NCBI GenBank assembly: GCA_050011635.1
Contig: JBEKIU010000202.1
Coordinates: forward strand, 1 to 6,779
DNA length: 6,779 nt
Origin: Bog-756 sp050011635
GTDB lineage: Bacteria > Actinomycetota > Acidimicrobiia > Acidimicrobiales > RAAP-2
Reading direction: 5' to 3'
The position numbers and the translations under genes were made by a program. The stretch's first letter is position 1. Each line of letters starts with the position of its first letter. The notes beneath the pieces were generated by a model, which did not search any database, was not told the DNA's origin, and worked only from the letters and a program-made list of their open reading frames with translations. Of this stretch, positions 1-5,955 are shown piece after piece.

Positions 1-1110
1 AAGCCCTACCGCTCCCTGTCACGGGACGTCATCGACCTCCTCGAACGACTCGGCTTCCTGCTCCGGGGGGAGATCGTCTGGCAGAAGAGCCACGCGGCGG
101 GAGGATCGTGCGCCTGGGGTACCTATCAGCGACCCGGCAACCCCGTCCTGCGGGACGTGTCCGAGCGGATCATCGTCGCATCCAAGGGTCGCTTCGACCG
201 GGCCGTCGCCCCGGGCCAGCGCGCACGCGACGGGCTCCCCAGCGAGGGGACGATGACCATGGACGAGTTCGTCGATGCCACCATCGACGTCTGGGACATC
301 CCTTCCGAGTCGGCCACCCGGGTCGGTCACCCGGCGCCGTTCCCGGTGGAACTGCCACGGCGGCTCATCGAGCTCTACACCTATCGCGGCGACCTGATCC
401 TGGATCCGTTCATGGGATCGGGTTCGACCGCCGTCGCCGCGGTCCGGACCGAACGTCACTACATCGGATTCGACACCGACGAGGAGTACGTGGCGCTGGC
501 CGAGCGCCGGGTCGCCGACGAACGGACCGCCATCATCCGCTCGGCATCAGAGGGAGCCGCCCGCCGGCGGGTCACGGTGAGCCCCGGCCGGTCGTCACCT
601 CCCGGTGCCGGCACCACCCCCGAGGAGGACCAGGGGGTCACGCTCGGACGGAAGGCCAGCGAGCTGGCCCACCGGGCGCTGGAGACCTGCGGTTTCGAGG
701 ACATCGAACGAAACGTGGCCTACCGCGACCTCGGCCTGACCGTGGACTTCAGGGCCCGGGACGCAGGCGGGGGTCTGTGGCTCTTCGAGCTGTCCGGGGC
801 CTATTCGGCGACCCGGCCCGGTCTGCGGCGACCCGATGTGCTGTGGCGGGCGCTGGGCAAGGCCTGTGTCCTCCACGAGGTCCGGTCGCGGGAACCGGCG
901 CGGGACGACCTCGGCCCCCTGATCCTCCTGTCGACCGACTCCCCTGCGGACCGGGCCGACGGCGCCAAGGCGCTCCGGGCGGTGCAGGGTGAGGACCGGT
1001 CGGGTCCGGTCTACGACGTCCTCGAGCTCCTCGACGCGGAGTCCATGCGGCGCCTGCACACCTACGCCAAGCGGCGTGACCGGGCCAAGCCGGCACGGCG
1101 AACACGATGA
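1..1110 (+). CDS. DNA methyltransferase (N6-adenine/N4-cytosine type) with C-terminal nuclease-like domain, 5' partial
   Basis: The reading frame is open from base 1 to the TGA at 1108-1110 (369 visible residues), so the start and the catalytic (D/N/S)PP(Y/F/W) motif lie upstream of the window. Visible residues 1-60 have the usual beta-type methyltransferase pattern (GEIVWQK, a glycine/serine stretch, then SERIIVASKG). Residues 110-170 hold the helix after HPAPFP, the SAM-binding motif I LDPFMGSGST (134-143) and the next acidic strand IGFDTD (155-160). This is the PF01555 order, with motif I after the catalytic motif. The family methylates DNA at an exocyclic amino group; adenine versus cytosine cannot be decided here. 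After a Pro/Ala/Gly-rich linker (about 185-212) comes an extra domain (about 213-369). It contains a helix, VDF (D249), a WLFELSG strand (E263, S265) and a RPDVLWRALGKA helix, resembling a divergent PD-(D/E)XK nuclease fold in which Ser replaces the usual Lys. The methyltransferase call is firm; the nuclease-like reading is inference. Confidence 0.9.
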   Translation, partial: KPYRSLSRDVIDLLERLGFLLRGEIVWQKSHAAGGSCAWGTYQRPGNPVLRDVSERIIVASKGRFDRAVAPGQRARDGLPSEGTMTMDEFVDATIDVWDIPSESATRVGHPAPFPVELPRRLIELYTYRGDLILDPFMGSGSTAVAAVRTERHYIGFDTDEEYVALAERRVADERTAIIRSASEGAARRRVTVSPGRSSPPGAGTTPEEDQGVTLGRKASELAHRALETCGFEDIERNVAYRDLGLTVDFRARDAGGGLWLFELSGAYSATRPGLRRPDVLWRALGKACVLHEVRSREPARDDLGPLILLSTDSPADRADGAKALRAVQGEDRSGPVYDVLELLDAESMRRLHTYAKRRDRAKPARRTR

Positions 1111-1137
1111 GCTCCGGGCAGCTCGGCGATCGACCCC

Positions 1138-2196
1138 GTGCCGGATAACCGGACGATGGCCACCGAGCTCGGCACCGCGCTCGGGACGTTGCCCTTCACC
1201 GATGTCGGAGCCGCTCTGGCCCATCGCCCGCGTCAACTCCAGGTGGACGACGAGGTCTGGGACCGCCTCGACGCCATCGCCACATCGGGTCGTCTCTCCG
1301 CCGAGCTGAGCTCGGCCTTCGCCAATGGGCGGGCCATGCTCGAAGCGCCCGACGGACTGCGCGGCCGCACACCGCTCACCATCGAATGGACCGGGGGGCG
1401 GAGGCCTCCAGGGGACGAAGTGGCGCCGATCGACCTCCGGATCGACCACGTGTACCTGATCAGCTGCAAGTACGAATCCGACATCGTGGCCAATGCCTCG
1501 CCCGGCAGGCTCTTCGATGGCCTGCTGGCCACCTCGGGGACCTGGGACCGCAGGGACTGGTACGAGGTGGTCGCACCCGAGGAGCTCGGCGAGCTCTACC
1601 GGGCCTGCCTGGTGGCAACCGGCCTCGCCGGTTTTCCGACGGCCCCGTCGCTCTGCAGCCGGGAGCAGATGGCCACCTTGCGCGATGCCCTGGCCGGGCG
1701 CACCTATCCCGACGGCCCGTCGCGGGCGGCCTACGCCAACCTGTGCCACGCCGTCAGCACCGCTTCGGCGCAGCGGTGGGCCGGGCGGCTCCAGTCCACC
1801 GGAATCGCCCGGGAGACGATGCTGTGGAGGTTGCTGCGGATCGGCAGTGCCCCCTACTTCGTCCTCGGCAACGACAGGCGCACCGGCCTCCCGGCCAGAT
1901 ACAGGATCGCCAGTCCCTGGGACTGGCGAGACCAGTTCGAACTGGCGGAGTTCACCGTCTCGCCGTCGGAGGCCGGACAGCCGCGGGTCGACTGGACCTG
2001 CACCTACCGGTCACGGGACGACGACGGGGAAGGCACTGTCCTCGGGCACGTCGAGGTCCGCTGGAGCCACGGCCGGTTCGCGCAGCCGCCCGAGGCCAAG
2101 GTCTACCTCGACACGCCCATGTCGCTCCTGCCCGGCTATCACCCATTGGAGACGGCCGACCAGCCCCAGCTCACCTTGTGGCCCGTCGCCCGTTGA
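1138..2196 (+). CDS. Uncharacterised protein with PD-(D/E)XK-like core, probable partner of the DNA methyltransferase
   Basis: This 352-residue protein belongs to no family I can name with certainty. Its most telling part is residues 81-130. There IEW (E83) is followed by a loop, PIDLRID (D99, D103), a hydrophobic strand VYLISCKY (S109, K111) and ASPGRLFDGLL. A proline-acid pair followed about ten residues later by a strand ending in x-x-K is the layout of a PD-(D/E)XK nuclease core, with Ser where Glu/Asp is usual. The remainder is mixed alpha/beta and Trp/Arg-rich, with no signal peptide or membrane segment, so a cytoplasmic location is expected. The GTG at 1138 is the first in-frame start after the methyltransferase stop and lacks a clear Shine-Dalgarno; ATG at 1156 is a plausible alternative that removes six residues. 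The 27-base gap to the methyltransferase suggests co-transcription and a DNA-restriction or modification role. The gene is certain from its codon bias; its function is inferred. Confidence 0.75.
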   Translation: MPDNRTMATELGTALGTLPFTDVGAALAHRPRQLQVDDEVWDRLDAIATSGRLSAELSSAFANGRAMLEAPDGLRGRTPLTIEWTGGRRPPGDEVAPIDLRIDHVYLISCKYESDIVANASPGRLFDGLLATSGTWDRRDWYEVVAPEELGELYRACLVATGLAGFPTAPSLCSREQMATLRDALAGRTYPDGPSRAAYANLCHAVSTASAQRWAGRLQSTGIARETMLWRLLRIGSAPYFVLGNDRRTGLPARYRIASPWDWRDQFELAEFTVSPSEAGQPRVDWTCTYRSRDDDGEGTVLGHVEVRWSHGRFAQPPEAKVYLDTPMSLLPGYHPLETADQPQLTLWPVAR

Positions 2197-2203
2197 TCCG
2201 ACG

Positions 2204-2752
2204 GTGAGCTGGGACGGCCGGGCCTATCAGGAGCGCTTCGACAGGCTCGAGGCCTCCGGTGCCGACGTGCACGGAGAGGCCGAGTTCGTCATCCGATGGC
2301 ACCCGTCGTCGGTACTCGACGCCGGGTGCGGGACCGGCCGTGTGGCGAGGGAGCTCGCCCGCAGGGGTGTGGACACGGTCGGGGCCGATCTCGACCGGTC
2401 GATGATCGAAACCGCCCGCTCGCTGGCACCCGATCTCGCCTGGGTGCTCGGGGACCTCGCCGTCATCGAGCTCGGGCGACGATTCGACGTGGTGGTGATG
2501 GCCGGCAACGTTCCCATCTTCGCCCCGGCCGAGACCCGCGCCGCGCTGGTGGCGGGGTGCGCCCGGCACATCGGACCCGGTGGATGCCTGATCTCGGGAT
2601 TCCAACTCGACCGGGGGTACTCCCTGGACAGCTACGACGAGCACTGCCGGCAGGCCGGGCTCGAAGGCGACGGACGATGGGCCACCTGGTCGGGAGCGCC
2701 GTTCACCGAGGGCGGAGGATACGCGGTCTCGGTGCACCGGGCCCAGAGCTGA
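2204..2752 (+). CDS. Class I SAM-dependent methyltransferase (Methyltransf_11/25-like)
   Basis: A compact 182-residue protein with a Rossmann-fold methyltransferase core. Motif I is VLDAGCGTG (37-45), the SAM-ribose-binding acidic strand VGADLD follows at 59-64, the DLAVIE region falls near motif III, and FDVVVMAGNVPIF (94-106) is the motif IV/strand 4 region. GPGGCLISGF (124-133) is the post-core strand typical of these enzymes. The start is taken as the GTG at 2204, the first in-frame start after the upstream gene ends at 2196, although no Shine-Dalgarno is visible; translational coupling across the 7-base gap is likely. The acceptor substrate cannot be predicted, since this fold methylates small molecules, proteins or RNA. 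Nothing in it resembles a DNA-methylase catalytic motif, so it may only be an operon neighbour and not part of the modification locus. Confidence 0.85.
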   Translation: MSWDGRAYQERFDRLEASGADVHGEAEFVIRWHPSSVLDAGCGTGRVARELARRGVDTVGADLDRSMIETARSLAPDLAWVLGDLAVIELGRRFDVVVMAGNVPIFAPAETRAALVAGCARHIGPGGCLISGFQLDRGYSLDSYDEHCRQAGLEGDGRWATWSGAPFTEGGGYAVSVHRAQS

Positions 2753-2826
2753 CCCGGTACCGCCGGCCGGCCCTGTCGCCGACGGGCTTCGGGGGCGGCA
2801 CCATCTCTGCGAACATTGGCGGCACC

Positions 2827-2834
2827 GGAAAGGA
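2827..2834 (+). promoter_or_regulatory. Ribosome binding site of the PLP decarboxylase
   Basis: GGAAAGGA lies four bases before ATG 2839 and is the clearest Shine-Dalgarno in the window. It favours 2839 over the next in-frame ATG at 2851 as the start. The preceding 75 bases hold no convincing -35/-10 pair, so the gene may be read from an upstream promoter or from one I cannot recognise. Confidence 0.65.
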
Positions 2835-2838
2835 CACC

Positions 2839-4206
2839 ATGCGAAATCCCATGTTCGTCTTCGACGAGGAGCTGACCACGCTCATCCTCGACTACTGCCG
2901 TTGGAGGCTGGCCCTCGACCCGGTGCCGCTGGACTTCGGAGGCGCCCAGGCCTCGTCGCTGGCCCACAGCTTGGACGGACTGATCAACCCGGAGGGCACC
3001 GACCCCCGCCGGATCATGGCGATCTTCGACAACGAGCTGGCCACCGCGGTGGTGTCGTGCGACAGCCCCCGCTTCCTCTCGTTCATCCCGGCGGCACCCA
3101 CCAAGGCTTCCCTTCTCTTCGACATGGTCGTGGCCTGCTCGTCCCTGCAGGGCACCTCGTGGATGGAGGCGGCCGGGGCAGTGGCCGCCGAGAACCAGGC
3201 ATTGGGAGTGCTGGCCGACCTGGCCGGGCTCCCCTCCGGAGCGGGCGGGTGCTTCGTCTCGGGCGGCTCTGCCGGCAACCTGTCGGCGCTGATGGTGGGC
3301 CGGGACACGGCCGCACACCGGATGGGCGACCGCGCCCCCCGTCACCCGTTGATCGCCATCAGCGAGGAGGCCCACTCGTCGGTGGGCAAAGCACTCCGGG
3401 TCCTCGGCGTCGAGTCGCTCCTCGTGCCCTGCGAGGATCACCGGCTCACCGGCCGAGGACTGCGTGCCGCGCTCGACGGACACCCGAGGGGCGGCGACGC
3501 CATCGGCGTCGTGGCCACCGGTGGGACGACCAACGCGGGGATCATCGACGATCTGGCCGGAGTGGGCGAGGTCGCCCGGGAGCGGTCCCTGTGGTTCCAC
3601 GTCGACGGGGCCTACGGGTGCGCCGCGCTCCTGGCCCCTTCCATCCGCCACCGCTTCGACGGCATCGAGATGGTGGACTCCTTCGTGGTCGACCCGCACA
3701 AGTGGCTCTTCGCCCCCTTCGACTGTGCCGCCCTCATCTACCGGGAGCCCCACCTGGCCAAGGCTGTCCACACCCAGGATGCCTCCTATCTCGACGTGCT
3801 CCACAAGGAGGCGCCGGGCGAGTGGAACCCCAGCGACTACGCCTACCACCTGACCCGGAGGGCCCGAGGGCTTCCTCTGTGGTTCTCCCTGGCCGTCAAC
3901 GGCACCGACGCCTACCGGGACGCGGTCGAGACCGTCCTGGCCGTGACCCAGGCCAGCGCCGATGTCATCGAACGGATCCCCTACCTCGAGCTGGTGCGCA
4001 GACCGGAGCTGTCGGTCGTCCTGTTCCGGAGGATCGGTTGGGATCGGGATGCGTACGAACGCTGGTCAGCTCAGCTGCTCCATGACCAGATCGGCTTCGT
4101 GGTTCCCACCACCTGGGAGGGTGAAGCCGTGGGCCGACTGGCCCTCCTCCATCCCGATACCACCGTCGGCATCATCGAGGAGATCCTGGCCACCATGGCG
4201 GACTGA
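2839..4206 (+). CDS. Group II pyridoxal-phosphate-dependent amino-acid decarboxylase
   Basis: This complete 455-residue enzyme has the usual length for the aromatic-L-amino-acid/glutamate/diaminobutyrate decarboxylase family (PF00282), which removes the alpha-carboxyl of an amino acid to give an amine and CO2. Visible landmarks are SGGSAGNLSA (141-150, PLP phosphate pocket), EEAHSS with H179 (ring-stacking His), FHVDGAYG with D256 (contacts the pyridine nitrogen) and DPHKWL with K288 (Schiff-base lysine). Then SYLDV places Y317 exactly 29 residues after the lysine. Animal DOPA decarboxylase has the same spacing between Lys303 and the catalytic-loop Tyr332, so decarboxylation rather than aldehyde-synthase chemistry is expected. 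RRARGLPLWF (340-349) matches the family's RRFRSLKxWF segment. There is no signal peptide, so it should be cytosolic. Substrate specificity (aromatic amino acid, diaminobutyrate or other) cannot be read from sequence alone. It lies 86 bases after the SAM methyltransferase and has its own good ribosome binding site. Confidence 0.92.
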   Translation: MRNPMFVFDEELTTLILDYCRWRLALDPVPLDFGGAQASSLAHSLDGLINPEGTDPRRIMAIFDNELATAVVSCDSPRFLSFIPAAPTKASLLFDMVVACSSLQGTSWMEAAGAVAAENQALGVLADLAGLPSGAGGCFVSGGSAGNLSALMVGRDTAAHRMGDRAPRHPLIAISEEAHSSVGKALRVLGVESLLVPCEDHRLTGRGLRAALDGHPRGGDAIGVVATGGTTNAGIIDDLAGVGEVARERSLWFHVDGAYGCAALLAPSIRHRFDGIEMVDSFVVDPHKWLFAPFDCAALIYREPHLAKAVHTQDASYLDVLHKEAPGEWNPSDYAYHLTRRARGLPLWFSLAVNGTDAYRDAVETVLAVTQASADVIERIPYLELVRRPELSVVLFRRIGWDRDAYERWSAQLLHDQIGFVVPTTWEGEAVGRLALLHPDTTVGIIEEILATMAD

Positions 4207-4253
4207 GGGAGGACCCGGCCGCTCTCACAGAGGTGCTCGGGCAACCGGGTCGA

Positions 4254-4285
4254 GGATCCGGTGGCCGGTGTGCTCCGCCGGATCC
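4254..4285. terminator. Hairpin between convergent genes, probable bidirectional terminator
   Basis: GGATCCGGTG (4254-4263) pairs with CGCCGGATCC (4276-4285) in a 10-bp stem with one G-T wobble and a 12-base loop. It sits about 48 bases past the decarboxylase stop and 19 bases past the stop of the opposite-strand gene. No T-tract follows on either side, as is common in high-GC actinobacteria. Position and symmetry support a shared terminator. Confidence 0.5.
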
Positions 4286-4303
4286 CCTCCGAGCCTCATG
4301 CGA

Positions 4304-5503
4304 TCATGTGACCTTGATGACGAGCACGGCGGTGGCGGTCTCCTTCGGTGAGCTGTGGTCGGTCACCTTGAATTCCACCCGGTCCGACCCGGCCTTCACC
4401 GTCTTGGCCAACGTGCCCGACAGCACCCCGCCTGAGCTCAACTTGAGTCCGGAAGGCAGCTTGCTGCTCGTCCATGCGTACGGGGCCTTGCCACCCGAAG
4501 CACGCACCGCCGTGGCCTTGTAGGCCGCTCCCGGCTTGGCCGAGGGCAGGGCTGCCGTGGCCACGAAGAGCGGCACGGTCAGGGTGAAGGCCTGGCTGAC
4601 CGCCTTGGCCGAGCCGACCTTGGCCAGGAAGCTGAACTTGAACACCCCACCCACCGCCGGGTTGCCCGACAGGATCCCACCCGTCTTGGACAGGGTCACC
4701 CCGGTCGGGAGCTTGCCCGACTCGGTGATGACGGGAGCCGGGCAGCCGGTGACGACCACGCTGAACTTGTTGGTCCTGCCGTGGATGAACCGGGCACTGG
4801 CGGCCGAGTGGAACACGGCCGGTTCGGGGGTGCAGCTGTTCGACCACACGAACTTGTTGGGGTCGGTCGTGCTGGCCGTGAAATTGACCGGGGTATTCCA
4901 GTAGTCGCTGACCACACCGTTCTTCGCGCAGGCGATGCCCGCGTCCCAGGCCCCGGTCTTGTTACCGGCCGCGTAGAGCAGGGTGTCGAGGCTCAGACCC
5001 TTCGAGAGCAGCGGCGCGAACTCGAGGTTGTTGGGGATCTCGACGATCTGTCCGGTCTTGACGGCCGTGTTGGCCTTGCCGTAGTACTCGCCGGTGCTGG
5101 TGACGAACCCGTAGCCGGTCGATGGGAACCCATTGGCAAACGACACCGAGGTCGGCTTGACACCCTGGTGCACCATGTAGCTGAAGACGAGATAGCCGTG
5201 GGTGGCGGTATCAGCGGTGCAGTGGGCAGGGAGCGTGCCGACCTTCGGGAGGCTCACGGTGAACTGCGTGGTTGAGCCGCCCGAGGTCAGGGGCCTGTTG
5301 GTCACCGGGTTGGTGATGGTGGCCACCCCGTTGAGGGTCGACGCCGCCACTGGGGTCACCCCGGCCAGGGTCAGACCGGCGAACGTTCCCAGGAGGACGA
5401 GCACGGCGGCCACTCCGACCTTCGTGCGCTGGGCCGTCGAGGGCCGGGCCCTCTCGGACCGGGTCTCGAGGTGATGCGTCCTGTCGGCACTTGACGTGTT
5501 CAT
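4304..5503 (-). CDS. Secreted protein with two C-terminal He_PIG (putative Ig) domains
   Basis: This 399-residue exported protein starts at the ATG complementary to 5501-5503, preceded by the weak purine-rich GAAAGAACGGAA. The frame is open further to 5668, but that Arg/Gly-rich extension lies before the export signal and looks untranslated. Residues 1-28 are a long polar, basic N-region; 29-50 are hydrophobic; PVAA/S gives a likely signal peptidase I site after A54. Residues 55-225 form an extracellular region I cannot assign. It has GYLVFSYM (103-110), many Gly/Asn turns and cysteines C95, C192 and C224, and from memory it resembles uncharacterised secreted actinobacterial proteins. C254 lies at the start of the first of two He_PIG-type beta-sandwiches (about 248-310 and 315-399), each with the signature LPxGxxLSxxGxLSG. 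There is no LPxTG or C-terminal membrane anchor, so it is probably released or loosely attached to the envelope. An adhesion or cell-surface role is inferred. Confidence 0.85.
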   Translation of the reverse strand: MNTSSADRTHHLETRSERARPSTAQRTKVGVAAVLVLLGTFAGLTLAGVTPVAASTLNGVATITNPVTNRPLTSGGSTTQFTVSLPKVGTLPAHCTADTATHGYLVFSYMVHQGVKPTSVSFANGFPSTGYGFVTSTGEYYGKANTAVKTGQIVEIPNNLEFAPLLSKGLSLDTLLYAAGNKTGAWDAGIACAKNGVVSDYWNTPVNFTASTTDPNKFVWSNSCTPEPAVFHSAASARFIHGRTNKFSVVVTGCPAPVITESGKLPTGVTLSKTGGILSGNPAVGGVFKFSFLAKVGSAKAVSQAFTLTVPLFVATAALPSAKPGAAYKATAVRASGGKAPYAWTSSKLPSGLKLSSGGVLSGTLAKTVKAGSDRVEFKVTDHSSPKETATAVLVIKVT

Positions 5504-5694
5504 GGTTCCGTTCTTTCGCTCGTGTCGATCTGCGGTGGGTCTCCGGCGGGCTTGGCCGCCGCCATCTGCCGTGCGCCGCAAACCTGCGTCAGCGGCGGCG
5601 AGACGACCGAAGCCGGATTGATCAACGGCTGCCCCCTTCGCAGCGTTACCCGATGGTCGGCGCCCCAAAACCCAACAAAACCTAGTGGATTACT
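5504..5694 (-). promoter_or_regulatory. Long structured 5' leader of the secreted He_PIG protein
   Basis: If transcription starts just after the candidate -10 at 5701-5706, the mRNA carries about 190 untranslated bases. Read on the minus strand the leader is rich in short complementary segments. These include a CGGC-UUCG-GUCG tetraloop hairpin (5604-5615), the near-palindrome at 5611-5630, a CGCA-GGTT-TGCG hairpin and a GGCGG/CCGCC stem. These are features of a cis-regulatory RNA, but I cannot match them to a known riboswitch class with confidence. Confidence 0.3.
5611..5630. repeat. Near-palindrome centred on TTGATCAA
   Basis: AGCCG-GA-TTGA is followed immediately by TCAA-CGGCT, giving two 9-base arms interrupted by two unpaired bases on one side only. 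It lies downstream of the candidate promoter, where a repressor operator would block transcription. It could equally be an RNA stem in the leader. Confidence 0.35.
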
Positions 5695-5700
5695 CACATT

Positions 5701-5729
5701 AAGTTACGGCGGCACCAACCGGAAGTCAA
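5701..5729 (-). promoter_or_regulatory. Candidate sigma70-like promoter for the secreted He_PIG protein
   Basis: On the minus strand TTGACT (5729-5724) is followed after exactly 17 bases by TAACTT (5706-5701). The -35 element matches the consensus TTGACA at five of six positions; the -10 matches TATAAT at only three of six, including T1, A2 and T6, as is common in actinobacteria. It lies in the most AT-rich part of the gap and would start transcription near 5694. Confidence 0.45.
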
Positions 5730-5902
5730 CTCAAAGGTCTGCGCACCCGCTGACCTGGACCGGAGGCCGCAGCCCGATCATCGGACAGACCGCCCGGCCC
5801 CCGGTTGCGGCTCTGTCATCGCACCCGCGCCGGCCCCAGGGCGGGAGGGAAGGTGACCGCCGGACCGAACCGACTACGGGAGGACGGGCTCCGGCGGAGC
5901 GG

Positions 5903-5936
5903 ACTCCGGGGCGGTGCGAAAGCACCGTCCCGGAGT
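5903..5936 (-). terminator. Strong 15-bp hairpin downstream of the FN3 gene
   Basis: Bases 5903-5917 pair with 5922-5936 over 15 bp with a single G-T wobble. The closing four bases read GAAA on the plus strand and TTTC on the minus strand. The hairpin begins about 20 bases after the stop of the minus-strand FN3/He_PIG gene, the expected place for its terminator. No T-run follows. A second 5-bp stem lies immediately downstream (5888-5900). Confidence 0.65.
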
Positions 5937-5955
5937 ATCGCTCACATCTTGGGTG

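Larger units (their letters stand above)
5504..5955. other. 452-base intergenic region between two secreted-protein genes
   Basis: Both flanking genes are on the minus strand. From right to left the gap holds a strong hairpin 20 bases past the FN3 gene stop (5903-5936), with a small companion stem GCTCC-GGC-GGAGC (5888-5900). A stretch around 5737-5880 shows no coding signal; its only notable feature is the 11-base palindrome CCGATCATCGG (5774-5784). A candidate minus-strand promoter follows (5701-5729), then a long leader to the start codon at 5503. Bases around 5670-5710 are clearly more AT-rich than the rest, as expected for promoter DNA. I find no convincing small gene here. Confidence 0.6.

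Noticed and set aside
595..1749. Long minus-strand open frame opposite the DNA methyltransferase and its neighbour
   Set aside because: It spans two well-supported plus-strand genes and its translation is low-complexity Gly/Arg/Pro-rich; it is a typical GC-rich antisense shadow.
2794..2826. Direct repeat GGCGGCACC at 2794-2802 and 2818-2826 before the decarboxylase
   Set aside because: Nine bases of GC-rich sequence repeated once is within chance expectation, and no promoter element is associated with it.
2296..2838. Upstream in-frame extension of the decarboxylase to 2296
   Set aside because: It overlaps the SAM methyltransferase in another frame and is Arg/Gly-rich; the Shine-Dalgarno before 2839 and the family length fix the start there.
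2632..3849. Minus-strand open frame of 405 codons opposite the decarboxylase
   Set aside because: The plus strand has an unmistakable PLP decarboxylase; the antisense translation shows no recognisable domain.
5504..5668. 55-codon N-terminal extension of the secreted He_PIG protein
   Set aside because: It would bury the signal peptide about 84 residues into the chain and reads as non-coding leader; ATG at 5503 gives a normal exported protein.
5504..5700. c-di-GMP-I (GEMM) or c-di-AMP (ydaO) riboswitch in the leader
   Set aside because: GACGCA and an ATGGCGGC segment recall GEMM, but the GCAAAC element and the correct P3 hairpin are missing; ydaO core elements are also absent. Kept only as an unspecified structured leader.
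5767..5810. 8-bp imperfect stem CCGCAGCC/GGTTGCGG
   Set aside because: The loop is 28 bases long and the stem has a wobble; this is expected by chance in GC-rich DNA.
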